64,000 bases of DNA from Alisma plantago-aquatica. Lineage: Eukaryota > Streptophyta > Magnoliopsida > Alismatales > Alismataceae. A program made the translations under genes and the position numbers. Where the stretch lies: contig OY856412.1 of NCBI GenBank assembly GCA_963693085.1, positions 1,410,457,194 through 1,410,521,193 of the forward strand, read 5' to 3'. The notes below the pieces were generated by a model that saw only the letters and a list, made by a program, of their open reading frames with translations, was not told the origin of the DNA and did not search any database. Below, one piece after another: positions 12,519-26,400 of the stretch (its first letter is position 1; each line of letters starts with the position of its first letter).

Positions 12519-13589
12519 ATAGCTGGAGATAACTCAACAGTTGACAACCAGTATGGTTATGAGATGCCTCAAAACAGTAGGCTTGGCCAGGAGACCTCAG
12601 CTTCTGTTGGAGGAGCTATGACTCCAAAGCAAGAGTTGGCCATGTTTCGACAACTCTTTGCATCTTCCATGGTGGGGAAGATGAAAGACTCGTCTGTACC
12701 TGAAAAGACTAAGGAGTTCTCGATCATGGAGTTCATGAAGATGCAACCACCTTCCTTCAAGGGTGAAGGTAAGATTGAGATGGTCGACAAAGCAGATGAT
12801 TGGGTGTTAGCTTTGGAGAGGACTTTTGATGGTATGGCATGTCCTCCACACCAGAAGGTTAGGTTTGCTTCATATGTTTTGGATGGACCTGCTAGAGTTT
12901 GGTGGAATGGAATTGTAAGGATTAGAGATATCTCAACCATGTCTTGGACAGAGTTTTTGACTCTCTTCCATGAGAAGTATATCTGCACTGCTGCCCTAAA
13001 GAAGAAAGAAGCAGAGTTCTATAGTTTGAAGCAAGGTCCCTTATCCGTTTCTGCTTACGTGTAAAGGTTTCTATTGTTGGAGCGTTATGCAATTTGTTTG
13101 GTTGAGGAACGTATGGATGACATTTTCCTCCAAGGGCCCAACTACAATGTGGGATGTGCTCTTATTCCACAATTGCCCTTGACCTTTCTGCAGATGGTTG
13201 ATAAAGCTTTGGCTGTGGAGTCTTACCCAGGGTTTCAACATAGGGAGTTCGACAAGAAAAGGAAGTCCTTAGGTGATGAACAGAGAAGGGACAAGTGTGC
13301 TAAGTGTAATGGTTACCATCCTCCAGGAAAGTGTTCTCATGACAAACCTCATCATAATACGTCATTGGTATGTCACTATTGCAATGAACCTGGACACATC
13401 CGACCTGATTGCCCTAAGTGTCGTAATGGTCAAGCTCCAGTATAGCAACAACAAGCACCTCCTCAAAATCACGACAGTAATAATGGTAACAATAATAGTG
13501 GAAGACCTGTGGAAAGAAGAGCTGGAAGAGTTTTTTCTTTGGACGGTGAAGAAGTTAATGATGAAGATCAAGGGCAAGTTAACCCATAG
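12519..13589 (+). pseudogene. Ty3/gypsy gag, array copy 2
   Basis: A full-length gag frame of about 356 codons, broken. The codon at 12519-12521, ATG in copies 3 and 4, is ATA here, so the start is lost. The N-terminal region is polar, followed by the SIMEFMKMQPPSFKGEG block, the capsid core with VWWNG, then zinc knuckles CAKCNGYHPPGKC and CHYCNEPGHIRPDC and a Gln/Asn/Arg-rich tail. In-frame stops: TAA at 13062-13064 (Gln codon elsewhere) and TAG at 13443-13445 (Gln codon in copies 3 and 4, but also TAG in copy 1). The frame closes at 13587-13589 with no protease sequence after it. Confidence 0.87.
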
Positions 13590-13784
13590 TTCCTTAGATT
13601 AGTCTTTACAAGTTATGTTTCCTTTTGCATGTTGCTTATGTAGTGGATGTAAGAAGTATAGTTGAAACTTTTATAACTGAAGTTAAGTTTGATTTTATGA
13701 GATGAACCCTTTTAAGGGCTGGTGGATAAGTTTCTTATGGATGTTTTGATTTTGAGGACGAAATCCCTTTAAGGGGTGGTGTGT

Positions 13785-16700
13785 TGTGACATACCAGAAA
13801 TAGAATTATACCCTAATAGTTTTACCCTTTTGACTTAGACAAACAAGAATAAACTAATACATGTAATTAAGTGAATACAAAATACTTTTTGCTTAATAAT
13901 AACCCATTTGGATGATAATAAGGAATTAAAGAACTTTATTGGATAAATATTTCCCATATATTCTTAATATAGGGTTGTATACACAAATACCTCAGTTAGA
14001 TTTTTAATAATGGGTTTAAAGTGCAAATTATACACTAAGTAATGAAAATACTAAACTATTTCGTCCTAAAACTTTCTAGTTCTTTGTAGAATGGGAAAAA
14101 GAAGAGAAAATCCAAATTATATATATAAAGGAAATGATAAATACTATAATCAGAGGTAATATAAGATTTAATGGATAAAAGAGGATAATGAGAAATTTAA
14201 TTGGAAACCCACAAGGATAATTTGACACTCAAATTCGTTTTATTGACTTAAAAGTAACTTAAGGGCCAAGTATCATTTAATTTGGAAGATGAAAGTAAAT
14301 ATTAATGACCTTATCAAAAGAAAATAGGAAATAGGCCAATAACATGAAATAAAATAATTAATTCTCTCAAAATAGAAAAATAACTCCAAATTCGAGATCT
14401 AAACATAAAAATAAGCCTTTGGGAAAATTTGCAACTAATTTGGATAATGTTTGATTAATAGGAATATATAGGAGAGAGAAAATTCCTAAAAGGTGTAATA
14501 AATAAATAAATAAAATTCATGACACCAAATGTTGGAAATAAAGGAAAATTCATATTCAACACACTTAAGTTAACTTGTGGATGAAGTTTCATCTAATTTG
14601 GTTAATCCATGAGTCATTAATGCATCTAGAAAGAGAAACAAAGAATATATTAAATAACATATCTAAAGTTGCCAAAAGTGAAATCTAATTGATGTTTAAT
14701 TTAACTTATGTGCAAATTTTGGTTTAATTTGGATAATTCTAGAACCCCTAAATGTGGCAAGAGAATATTCATGAATTATTTGAATTTCACTTTATTTAAT
14801 TCAATTGATTTCCTCGATTTTTCTAATCTTGGGCTATCACGCGGCCCACTTATTTCGGACTTCATCGTGGCCCTTGGCTGAGAATCCGATGGAGGAGGAG
14901 TTGTCTCCTACCTCCAGTCAGACTCTTTCTCGTAGCTACAGTGACACGAACTTTCCTCTGTGCTTTCCTCTTCTTTCTTTCCCTTTCGGCACCTCAGGTT
15001 TTGATTTCCTCCATCTCCGAGACTTTCTGTTTGAGCCGATCCCTATTTTTATAGGGTTTCCCTTGCTAGAAACTCGGGTCGACGAGAACATTCCTCTCCT
15101 TCCTCTTTTTTCTGGTTTTTGTTGGTTCCTCGTTGAACCTGAACTCTGCCCCTATATAAAGGGCTTTCCCCATGATCCTTGAACCCCCAGAAACCCTCTC
15201 CAAAAGACGCATTGGCCTGGTTTGCTCTGCAGCTATCTCCCCCTACTCCATATATCTATTCCGACGACGGCGAGTTTATCCTAGGATCCTGGAGGTCGGA
15301 GAGGCTTGTTCTTGGTTGTCTTGGTGTCGCGAAGGTGTGGGCAAGCTTCATGTGACCCTGCCTTGCTCGGATTTTAAGTATTGCAGATTCACCCCTTTTT
15401 ATCAACTTTTGACCTTCGTTGAAATTTTCGGCCTTTTGTTCACCTACGCCTTGGCTTCTTCGACCTTGAGCTTTAGACTCGATCCAGGATACCTCCTTCG
15501 CCTTCAGTTTGGGTCCTCTAGGGCCATTCTCCTCAGCTATGATTCTCGGTCTTCTGTTTTTGCGGAAGATGGTTCTCAAGTTTCTGTTGGCCGTTTCCGC
15601 AGAGATCTGGCTGGTTGGGCTCGTCGGAGCCTTGGGAACATTGTACCTTCAGGTTCCTTTGCCGATTTCCCCTTGGATTCGATCTTTAGTTTGAGGATTT
15701 TGGTCGCTGTGTCCTGGTATCGAGAGCTCTTCACGAGGGAACAAGCCCCCTTGTTATTTGTCCTCTCTACCCCTCAGTCTGGTCTATGATTTAGTTTTTC
15801 GACCGAAGGGTAATTTGGTCATTTCACGCACTCCTCTTTCTTTTGCTTAGTGTCGGGTTCCGCTGACTTGGCTTGAGTTGTCCACTGACACGGGTGGCCC
15901 TGATTGGCCTGCCCAGGTCCGCGTGGACTTTCTTTGTCCTTGCTTTGCGATCAGTTTGCTGGTATTTATCTGATTGGTCGATAATAAAAATTGATATATA
16001 ACTAATTAATGGATGATCAGAAAAATACGAAAAAATATTTGTTGGAATTAGAAAAATAAGATCTAATTAATGGTATAAGTTTTGATAACTGGATCTAAAG
16101 ATTTATAATGGGTGTTTTTCTTTGGATCTAATAAATGATGAATTAACTTGTAAAAATCATAACTAATTATATATAAGTCAGAAAAATATAATAAAATATG
16201 TTTTAGACTCGTAATAACATAACCTAAAAATGGAATAGTTTTCATAACCTAATTCACACATATATAAAAAGGTAGTTTTTAGGGTTTGGTTAATGTGTAT
16301 GAAATTGACATACAATCTATATATGTGTTTAATAGGCCTTTGGTGACCTAGACTTGGATCTAGGAGTGCTTTGTAGTTTGGACTCTGATTTGAGGTATGT
16401 TGTATCCCCGATTATTCGTTATTGAGCAATTCACCTAAATTTTTCATTCTCTTGAAATTGGCCTACATAATATATCTTATCTCTTGTTATCATGGTTCGT
16501 GTGAACTATCTTACTTGTTATGTACTTTGATATTCTCTTGATATCTTTCTTGTGCCTTGGAGCATGTTGGTCTCTTATATTGATATGTGCCACTTTGAAG
16601 TGGATGTTATATGTTTGTGTTGTCCATTGTGTGATGGCAACCTTTGTATCATCTTATGACTAAACTATTTACTTGCCTCTATATTTACATGCAATGTGAA

Positions 16701-17553
16701 TCAGTAGCACTAGAATAATGTAAATTACTTTGGTTTTTGGGTGTGTGCCCTTTTTGTTTATGGGGTGGTGGTGGTGGTGCCCCATACCCAAAATTCAAGG
16801 ATGTGAAGCCTTGGCTCAACTTTTATATATATTGGGAGTTTGACGGTGAGTCATTCTCTATCAGGTTTTCAAGGATGTGAAGCCTTGGCCACCTTTGTAT
16901 TTTATATTTTTCTAGGACTATGTTTATCTCACATGCATGTAGATTGATGCTTGGTTGTGGGGTGTGTGCCCTATTACCCATCTAAGTGCTTTTGTTGCAC
17001 AAATATATTTATTTGTTCATGGAAAGTATCATCTTTTATCAAGTTATGATGTTTCTTTTCTTTTATGCCCGTGTGGGTAGTCCTTATCTCTTGTATGGGA
17101 GGCATTCTACATTTGTAGTCCTTATTTAATCAATTGCTCAAAGTTTCTTTTAGCTTACACATACCAACTTTTTTTGGATGTATTTCTTTTCTTCTTCTCT
17201 TTTGTGGGGTATGCTTCCAACCCCAGGTTACATCGAGGACAGTGAACTTCAACATCAAGCTTGTAGCTGATCTTTGGGAGGCTTGAAGAGGTGGTTAGAT
17301 GACCCTCAGCTTGGTCTTTGGCTTTTATGTTTAGTTTTCCTTTAGATACCTATATGTGGTGAAGTGTTGTATCATGTTATCAAGCTTTGTAAATTGTTAG
17401 ATAATGATATTTTCCGTTGCTACTCATTGCGTAATGATACATACATGTTGAATGGATTGGTATCCATCCCTTTGGTGAAAAAATTTACGTGGTGTTTGGT
17501 TCAAGGGATATGGTCCTTTCTTTCTAGTAGAGAAGTGGTTTCACTTCTTTACT
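13785..17553 (+). repeat. Array LTR 2 (~3.77 kb)
   Basis: Starts TGTGACATACCAG (one change from TGTAAC) and ends TTTACT (one change from TTTACA). Collinear with LTR 1, with small indels such as loss of about 15 bp near 14690. TATA box at 15153-15160. A 205-codon open frame at 15172-15789 spans the GC-richer block but is not preserved in LTRs 1 and 4, so it is probably not a protein gene. Confidence 0.85.
15153..15160 (+). promoter_or_regulatory. TATA box of array LTR 2
   Basis: TATATAAA in the conserved context GCCCCTATATAAAGGGC, aligned with the sites in LTRs 1 and 4. Confidence 0.65.
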
Positions 17554-17676
17554 GCATGGTATCAGAGCCATTAGTAGTCTTTTATCTAACTATTTCAAAC
17601 TCATCTCCCTTAGGATGTTTACCTTTATCTTAGGTTGCTTATACCTAGTACCTTGCCTTGTGTAGGAAAAACCCTA

Positions 17677-18747
17677 ATGGATAGAGATAACTCAACAGTT
17701 GAAAACCAGTATGGTTATGAGACACCTCAAAACACTAGGTTTGGCCAGGAGACATCAGCTTCTGCTGGAGGAGCTATGACTCCAGAGCAAGAGTTGGCCA
17801 TGTTTCAACAACTCTTTGCGTCTTCCATGGTGGGGAAGATGAAAGACCCGTATGTACCTGAAAAGAGTAAGGAGTTCTCGATCATGGAGTTCATGAAGAT
17901 GCAACCACCTTCCATCAAGGGTGAAGGTGAGATTGAGATGGTCGACAAAGCATATGATTGGGTGTTAGCTTTGGAGAGGACTTTTGATGGTATGGCATGT
18001 CCTCCACACCAGAAGGTTAGGTTTGCTTCATATGTTTTGGATGGACCTGCTAGAGTTTGGTGGAATGGAATTGCAAGGACTAGAGATATCTCAACCATGT
18101 CTTGGACAGAGTTTTTGACTCTCTTCCGTGGGAAGTATATCTGCATTGTTGCCCTAAAGAAGAAAGAAGCAGAGTTCTATAGTTTGAAGTAAGGTCCCTT
18201 ATCTGTTTATGCTTACGTGCAAAGGTTTATGCTGTTGGAGCGTTATGCAGTTGGTTTGGGTGAGGAATGTAGGGCTAACCTTTTCCTCAAAGGGCTCAAC
18301 TACAATGTGTGATGTGCTCTTATTCCACAATTGCCCTTGACCTTTCAGTAGATGGTTGATAAAGCTTTGGCTGTGGAGTCTTACCCAGCGTTTCAACATA
18401 GGGAGTTCGACAAGAAAAGGAACTCCTCAGGTGATGAATAGAGAAGGGACAAGTGTGCTAAGTGCAATGGTTACCATCCTCCAGGAAAGTGTTCTCAGGA
18501 CAAACCTCATCATAATACCCCGTTGGTATGTCACTATTGCAATGAACCTGGACTCATCCGACCTGATTGCCCTAAGTGTCGTAATGGTCAAGCTCCAGTA
18601 CAGCAACAACAAGCACCTCCTCAAAATCATGGCAACAATAATGGTAACAATAATAGAGGAAGACCTGTGGAAAGAAGAGCTGGAAGAGTTTTTCCTTTGT
18701 ACGGTGAAGAAGTTAATGATGAAGATCAAGGGCAAGTTAACCCATAG
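17677..18747 (+). pseudogene. Ty3/gypsy gag, array copy 3
   Basis: The ATG start is present at 17677, placed by comparison with copy 4. It has the same domain order as copy 2: polar N-terminus, capsid core with VWWNG, and two zinc knuckles, of which the second reads CHYCNEPGLIRPDC with the knuckle His replaced by Leu. In-frame stops: TAA at 18190-18192 (Gln codon), a TGA near 18309 (Gly codon), a TAG near 18349 and another near 18439 (both Gln codons). The frame closes at 18745-18747. The tail keeps CAG where copies 1 and 2 have TAG. Confidence 0.87.
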
Positions 18748-18942
18748 TTCCTTAGATTAGTCTTTACAAGTTATGTTTCCTTTTGCATGTTGCTTATGTA
18801 GTGGATGTAAGAAGTATAGTTGAAACTTTTATAACTGAAGTTAAGTTTGATTTTATGAGATGAACCCTTTTAAGGGGTGGTGGATAAGTTTCTTATGGAT
18901 GTTTTGATTTCGAGGATGAAATCCCTTTAAGGGGTGGTGTGC

Positions 18943-21900
18943 TGTAACATACCAGAAATAGAATTCTAAACTAATAGTTTTACCCTTTTGACTTAGCCAA
19001 ACAAGAATAAGCTAATACACATAATTAAGTGAATACACAATATTTTGTGCTTAATAATAACTCATTTGGATGATAATAAGGAATTCAAGAACATAATTGG
19101 ATAAATATTTCCCATATATTCTTAATATAGGGTTGTATACACAAATACCTCAGTTAGATTTTTAATAATGGGATTAAAGTGCAAATTATACACTAAGTAA
19201 TGAAAATACTAAAATATTTCGTCCTATAACTTTCTAGTTCTTTGTAGAATGGGAAAAAGAAGAAAAAATCCAAACTATATATATAAAGGAAATGATAAAT
19301 ACAATAATTAGAGGTAATATGAAATTTATTGGATAAAAGAGGATAATGAGAAATTTAATTGGAAACCCACAAGGATAATTTGACACTCAAATTCATTTTA
19401 TTGACTAAAAAGTAACTTAAGGGCCAAGTATCATTTAATTTGGAAGATGAAAGTAAATATTAATGACCTTATCAAAAGAAAATAGGAAATAGGCCAATAA
19501 CATGAAATGAAATAATTAATGCTCTCAAAATAGAAAAATAACTCCAAATTCGAGATCTAAACATAAAAATAAGCCTTTGGGTAAATTTGCAACTAATTTG
19601 GATAATGTTTGATTAATAGGTATATATATGAGAGAGAAAATGCCTAAAAGGTGTAATTAATAAATAAATAAAATTCATGACACCAAAAGTTGGAAATAAA
19701 GACAAATTCGTATTCAACACACTTAAGTTAACTTGTGGATGAAGTTTCATCCAATTTGGTTAATCCATGAGTCATTAATGCATCTAGAAAGGGAAACAAA
19801 GAATAAATTAAATAACATATCTGAAGTTGACAAAAGTGAAATCGAATTGGATATTCGGAATCTACATGTTTAATTTAACTTATGTGAAAATTTTGGTTTA
19901 ATTTGGATCATTCTAGAACCCCTAAATGTGGAAAGAAAATATACATGAATTATTTGAATTTCACTTTGTTTAATTCGATTGATTTACCTGATTTTTCTAA
20001 TCTTGGATTGTCACATAGCCCACCTATTTTGGACTTCATCGTGGCCCTTGGCTGAGAATCCGACGGAGGAGGAGTTGTCTCCTACCTCCAGTCGGACTCT
20101 TTCTCGGAGCCTTGGGAACATTGTTCCTTCAGGTTCCTTTGCCTGATTCCCCCTTGGATTCGATCTTTAGTTTGAGGATTTTGGTCGTTGCATCCTGGTA
20201 TCGAGAGCTCTTCAAGAGGGAACAAGCGCCCTTGTTATTTGTCCTCTCTACCCCTCAGTCTGGTCTATGGTTTCGTTTTTTGACCGAAGGGTAATTTGGT
20301 CATTTCGCGCACTCCTATTTCTTTTGTTTATTGCCTGGTTCCGCTGACTTGGCTTGAGTTGTCCACTGACATGGGCGGCCCTGATTGGCCTGCCCAAGTC
20401 CGCGTGGACTTTCTCTATCCTTGCTTTGCGATCGGTTTGCTTGTAATTATCTGATTGGTCGACAATAAAAATAGATAACTAATTAATGGATGATCATAAA
20501 AATACGGAAAAATATTCATTGGAATAAGAAAAATAAGATCTAATTAATGGTATAAGTTTTGATAACTGAATCTAAAGATTTATAATGGGTGTTTTTTGTT
20601 GGATCTAATAAATGATGAATTAACTAGTAAAAATCATTACTAATTATATATAAGTCAGAAAAATATAATAAAATATGTTTTAGACTCTCAATAACATAAC
20701 CTAAAATATGGAATAGTTTTCATAACCTAATTCACACATTTATAAAAAGGTAGTTTTTAGGGTTTGGTTAATGTGTATGAAATTGACATATAATCTATAT
20801 ATGTGTTTAATAGGCCTTTGGTGACCTAGACTTGGATCTAGGAGTGCTTTGCAGTTTGGACTCTGATTTGAGGTATGTTGTTTCCCCGATTATTCTTTAT
20901 TGATCAATTCACCTAAATTTTCATTCTCTTGAAATTGGCCTACATAATATGTCTTATCTCTTGTTATCCTGGTTCGTGTAAACTATCTTACTTGTTATGT
21001 ACTTTAATATTTTCTTGATATCTATCTTGTGCCTTGGAGCATGTTGGTCTCTTATATTGATATGTGCCACTTTGAAGTGGATGTTATATGTTTGTGTTTT
21101 CCATTGTGTGATGGCAACCTTCGTATCATCTTCTGACTAAACTATTTACTTGCCTCTATATTTACATGCAATGTGAATCAGTAGCACTAGAATAATGTAA
21201 ATTACTTTAGTTTTTGGGTGTGTGCCCTTTTTGTTTATGAGATGGTGGTGGTGGTGCCCCATACCCAAGTTTCAAGGATGTGAAGCCTTGGCTCAACTTT
21301 TATATATATAGGGAGTTTGACAGTGAGTCATTCTCTATTAGTTTTTCAAGGATGTGAAGCCTTGGCCGCCTTTGTATTTTACATTTTTATAGGACTATGT
21401 TTATCTCACATGTATGCAGATTGATGATTGGTTGTGGGGTGTGTGCCCTATTACCCATCTAAGTGCTTTTTTTGCACAAATTTATTTATTTGTTCATGGC
21501 AAGTATCATCTTTTATCAAGTTATGATGTTTCTTTTCTTTTATGCCCGTGTGGGTAGTCCTTATCTCTTGTATGGGAAGCATTTTACATTTGTAGTCCTT
21601 ATTTCATAAATTGCTCAAAGTTTCTTTTAGCTTACACATACCAGCTTTTTGCTGATGTATTTCTTTTCTTATTCTCTTTTGTGGGGTATGCTTCCAACCC
21701 CAGGTTAGATCGAGGAGAGTGAACTTCAACATCAAGCTTGTAGCTGATCTTTGGGAGGCTTGAAGAGGTGGTTAGATGACCCTCATCTTGGTCTTTGGCT
21801 TTTATGTTTAGTTTTCCTTTAGATACCTATATGTGGTGAAGTGTTGTATCATGTTATAAAGCTTTGTAAATTGTTAGATAATGATATTTTCCGCTGCTAC

Positions 21901-22029
21901 ACATTGTGTAATGATACATACATGTTGAATGGATTAGTCTCCATCCCTTTGGCAAAATTTTTTACATGGTGTTTGGTTCAAGGGATGTGGTTTTTCTTTC
22001 TAGTAGAGAAGTGGTTTCACTTCTTTACA
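18943..22029 (+). repeat. Array LTR 3 (3.09 kb, internal deletion)
   Basis: Starts TGTAACATACCAG and ends TTTACA. Near 20105 the sequence jumps from GACTCTTTCTCG to GGAGCCTTGGG, skipping about 699 bp that includes the TATA box. Short homology (CTCG...GGAGCC / CTCGTCGGAGCC) lies at the joint. From 20340 to 22029 it appears base-for-base identical to 25515-27204 of LTR 4. Confidence 0.85.
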
Positions 22030-22152
22030 ACATGGTATTAGAGCCATTAGCAATCTGTTTTCTAACTATTTCAAACTCATCTCCCTTAGGATGTTTACCT
22101 TTATCTTAGGTTGCTTATACCTAGTACCTTGCCTTGTGTAGGCAAAACCCTA

Positions 22153-23223
22153 ATGGATGGAGATAACTCAACAGTTGACAACCAATATGGTTATGAGACG
22201 CCTCAAAACACTAGGTTTGGCCAGGAGACCTCAGCTTCTGCTAGAGGAGCTATGACTCCAGAGCAAGAGTTGGCCATGTTTCGACAACTCTTTGCGTCTT
22301 CCATGGTGAGGAAGATGAAAGACCCGTCTGTACCTGAAAAGACTAAGGAGTTCTCGATAATGGAGTTCATGAAGATGCAACCACCTTCCTTCAAGGGTGA
22401 AGGTGAGATTGAGATGGTCGACAAAGCAGATGATTGGGTGTTAGATTTGGAGAGGACTTTTGATGGTATGGCAAGTCCTCCACACCAGAAGGTTAGGTTG
22501 GCTTCATATGTTTTGGATGGACCTGATAGAGTTTGGTGGAATGGAATTGCAAGGACTAGAGATATCTTAACCAAGTCTTGGACAAAGTTTTTGACTCTCT
22601 TCCATGGGAAGTATATCTGCACTGCTGCCCTAAAGAAGAAATAAGTAGAGTTCTATAGTTTGAAGCAAGGTCCCTTATCCGTTTCTACTTACGTGCAAAG
22701 GTTTCTGCTGTTGGAGCATTATGCAGTTGATTTGGGTGAGGAACGTAAGGCTGACCTTTTCCTCCAAGGGCCCAACTACAATGTCGGATGTGCTCTTATT
22801 CCACAATTGCCCTTGACCTTTCAGCAGATGGTTGATAAAGCTTTGGCTATGGAGTCTTACCCAGGGTTTCCACATAGGGAGTTCGATAAGAAAAAGAAGT
22901 CCTCAGGTGATGAACAGAGAAGGGACAAGTGTGCTAAGTGCAATGGTTACCATCCTCCAGGAAAGTGTTCTTAGGACAAACCTCGTCATAATACCCCATT
23001 GGTATGTCACTATTGCAATGAACCTAGACACATCCGACCTGATTGCCCTAAGCGTCGTAATGGTCAAGCTCCAGTACAGCAACAACAAGCACCTCCTCAA
23101 AATCATGGCAACAATAATGGTAACAATAATAGAGGAAGACCTGTGGAAAGAAGAGTTGGAAGAGTTTTTGCTTTGGACAGTGAAGAAGTTAATGATGAAG
23201 ATCAAGGGCAAGTTAACCCATAG
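22153..23223 (+). pseudogene. Ty3/gypsy gag, array copy 4
   Basis: ATG at 22153, in the context CCCTAATGGATGG. Same architecture as copies 2 and 3: capsid core with VWWNGIARTR, first knuckle CAKCNGYHPPGKC, second knuckle CHYCNEPRHIRPDC (Gly to Arg before His). In-frame stops: TAA at 22642-22644 (Glu codon in other copies) and TAG at 22972-22974 (Gln codon). The frame closes at 23221-23223. Nothing resembling protease or RT follows before the next LTR. Confidence 0.87.
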
Positions 23224-23418
23224 TTCCTTAGATTAGTCTTTACAAGTTATGTTTCCTTTTGCATGTTGCATATGTAGTAGATGTAAGAAGTATAGTTGAA
23301 ACTTTTTTAACTGAAGTTAAGTTTGATTTTATGAGATGAACCCTTTTAAGGGGTGGTGGACACATTTCTTATGGATGTTTTGATTTCGAGGACGAAATCC
23401 CTTTAAGGAGTGGTGTGT

Positions 23419-26400
23419 TGTAACATACCAGAAATAGAATTCTATCGTAATAGTTTTACCCTTTTGACTTAGCCAAACAAGAATAAGCTAATACATTTAA
23501 TTAAGTGAATACAAAATACTTTGTGCTTAATAATAACTCATTTGGATGATAATAAGGAATTAAAGAACTTAATTGGATAAATATTTCCCATATATTCTTA
23601 ATATAGGGTTGTATACACAAATACCTTAGTTATATTTTTAATAATGGGCTTAAAGTGCAAATTATACACTAAGTAATGAAAATACTAAAATATTTCATCC
23701 TAGAACTTTCTAGTTCTTTGTAGAATGGGAAAAAGAAGAGAAAATCCAAATTATATATATAAAGGAAATGATAAATACAATAATTAGAGGTAATATGAGA
23801 TTTAATGGATAAAAGAGGATAATGAGAAATTTAATTGGAAACCCACAAGGATAATTTGACACTCAAATTCGTTTTATTGACTAAAAAGTAACTTAAGGGC
23901 CAAGTATCATTTAATTTGGAAGATGAAAGTAAATATTAATGACATTATCAAAAGAAAATAGGAAATAGGCCAATAACATGAAATAAAATAATTAATGCTC
24001 TCAAAATATAAAAATAACTCCAAATTCGAGATCTAAACATAAAAATAAGCCTTTGGGCAAATTATCAACTAATTTGGATAATGTTTGATTAATAGGTATA
24101 TATAGGAGAGAGAAAATGCCTAAAAGGTGTAATTAATATATAAATAAAATTCATGACACCAAAAGTTGGAAATAAAGGCAAATTTGTATTCAACACATTT
24201 AAGTTAACTTGTGGATGAAGTTTCATCCAATTTGGTTAATCCAAGAATCATTAATGCATCTAGAAAGAGAAATAAAGAATAAATTAAATAACATATCTAA
24301 AGTTGCCAAAAGTAAAATCTAATTGGATATTCAGAATCTACATGTTTAATTTAACTTATGTGCAAATTTTGGTTTAATTTGGATAATTCTAGAACCCCTA
24401 AATGTGGAAAGAGAATATACACGAATTGTTTGAATTTCACTTTGTTTAATTCGATCGATTTCCCCTATTTTTCTAATCTTGGGCTGTCACGCGGCCCACT
24501 TATTTCAGACTTCATCGTGGCCCTTGGCTGAGAATCTGAAAGAGGAGGAGTTGTCTCCTACCTCCAGTCGGACTCTTTCTCGTGGCTACAGTTACGCGAG
24601 CTTTCCTACGCGCTTTCCCTCTTCTGTCTTTCCCTTTCGGCACCTCAGGTTTTGATTTCCTCCATCTTTGAGACTTTCTATTTTAGCCGATCCCTGTTTT
24701 TATAGGGTTTCCCTCGCTAGAAACTCAGGTTGATGAGAACATTCCTCTCCTTCCTCTATTTTCTGGTTTTTGCTGGTTCCTCATTGAACCTGAACTCCGC
24801 CCCTATATAAATGGCTTTCCCCACGATCCTTGAACCCCCAGAAACTCTCTCCAAAAGACGCATTGGCCTGGTTTGCTCTGCAGCTATCTCCCCCCTACTC
24901 CATATATCTGTTCTGATGGCGGTGATTTTTTCCTAGGATCCTAGAGGTCGGTGAGGCTTGTTCTTGGTTGTCTTGCTGTCGCGAAGGTGTGGGCAAGCTT
25001 CGTGTGACCCTGCCTTGCTCGGATTTTAGGTATTGCAGATTCACCCCTTTTTATCAACTTTTGACCTTCGTTGAAATTGTCGGCCTTTTGTTCACCTACG
25101 CCTTGGCTTCTTTGACCTTGAGCTTCAGAATCGATCCAGGATACCTCCTTCGCCTTCAGTTTGGGTCCTCTAGGGCCGTTCTCCTTGGCTATGGTTCTCA
25201 GTCTTCTTTTGTTTTTGCGGAAGATGGTTCTCAGGTTTCTGTTAGCCGTTTCCGCAGAGATCTGGCTGGTTGGGCTCGTCGGAGCCTTGGGAACATTGTT
25301 CCTTCAGGTTCCTTTTCCCGATTTCCCCTTGGATTCGATCTTTAGTTTGAGGATTTTGGTCGCTGCGTCCTGGTATCGAGAGCGCTTCGCGAGGGAACAA
25401 GTCCCCTTGTTATTTGTCCTCTCTACCCCTCAGTCCGGTCTATGATTTAGTTTTTCGACCGAAGGGTAATTTGGTCATTTCGTGCACTCCTCTTTATTTT
25501 GTTTAGTGTCTGGTTCCGCTGACTTGGCTTGAGTTGTCCACTGACATGGGCGGCCCTGATTGGCCTGCCCAAGTCCGCGTGGACTTTCTCTATCCTTGCT
25601 TTGCGATCGGTTTGCTTGTAATTATCTGATTGGTCGACAATAAAAATAGATAACTAATTAATGGATGATCATAAAAATACGGAAAAATATTCATTGGAAT
25701 AAGAAAAATAAGATCTAATTAATGGTATAAGTTTTGATAACTGAATCTAAAGATTTATAATGGGTGTTTTTTGTTGGATCTAATAAATGATGAATTAACT
25801 AGTAAAAATCATTACTAATTATATATAAGTCAGAAAAATATAATAAAATATGTTTTAGACTCTCAATAACATAACCTAAAATATGGAATAGTTTTCATAA
25901 CCTAATTCACACATTTATAAAAAGGTAGTTTTTAGGGTTTGGTTAATGTGTATGAAATTGACATATAATCTATATATGTGTTTAATAGGCCTTTGGTGAC
26001 CTAGACTTGGATCTAGGAGTGCTTTGCAGTTTGGACTCTGATTTGAGGTATGTTGTTTCCCCGATTATTCTTTATTGATCAATTCACCTAAATTTTCATT
26101 CTCTTGAAATTGGCCTACATAATATGTCTTATCTCTTGTTATCCTGGTTCGTGTAAACTATCTTACTTGTTATGTACTTTAATATTTTCTTGATATCTAT
26201 CTTGTGCCTTGGAGCATGTTGGTCTCTTATATTGATATGTGCCACTTTGAAGTGGATGTTATATGTTTGTGTTTTCCATTGTGTGATGGCAACCTTCGTA
26301 TCATCTTCTGACTAAACTATTTACTTGCCTCTATATTTACATGCAATGTGAATCAGTAGCACTAGAATAATGTAAATTACTTTAGTTTTTGGGTGTGTGC

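Noticed and set aside
15172..15789. 205-codon frame in array LTR 2 as a protein gene
   Set aside because: The aligned regions of LTRs 1 and 4 do not keep it open as one frame, no family resemblance, and it lies just after a TATA box in LTR leader sequence.
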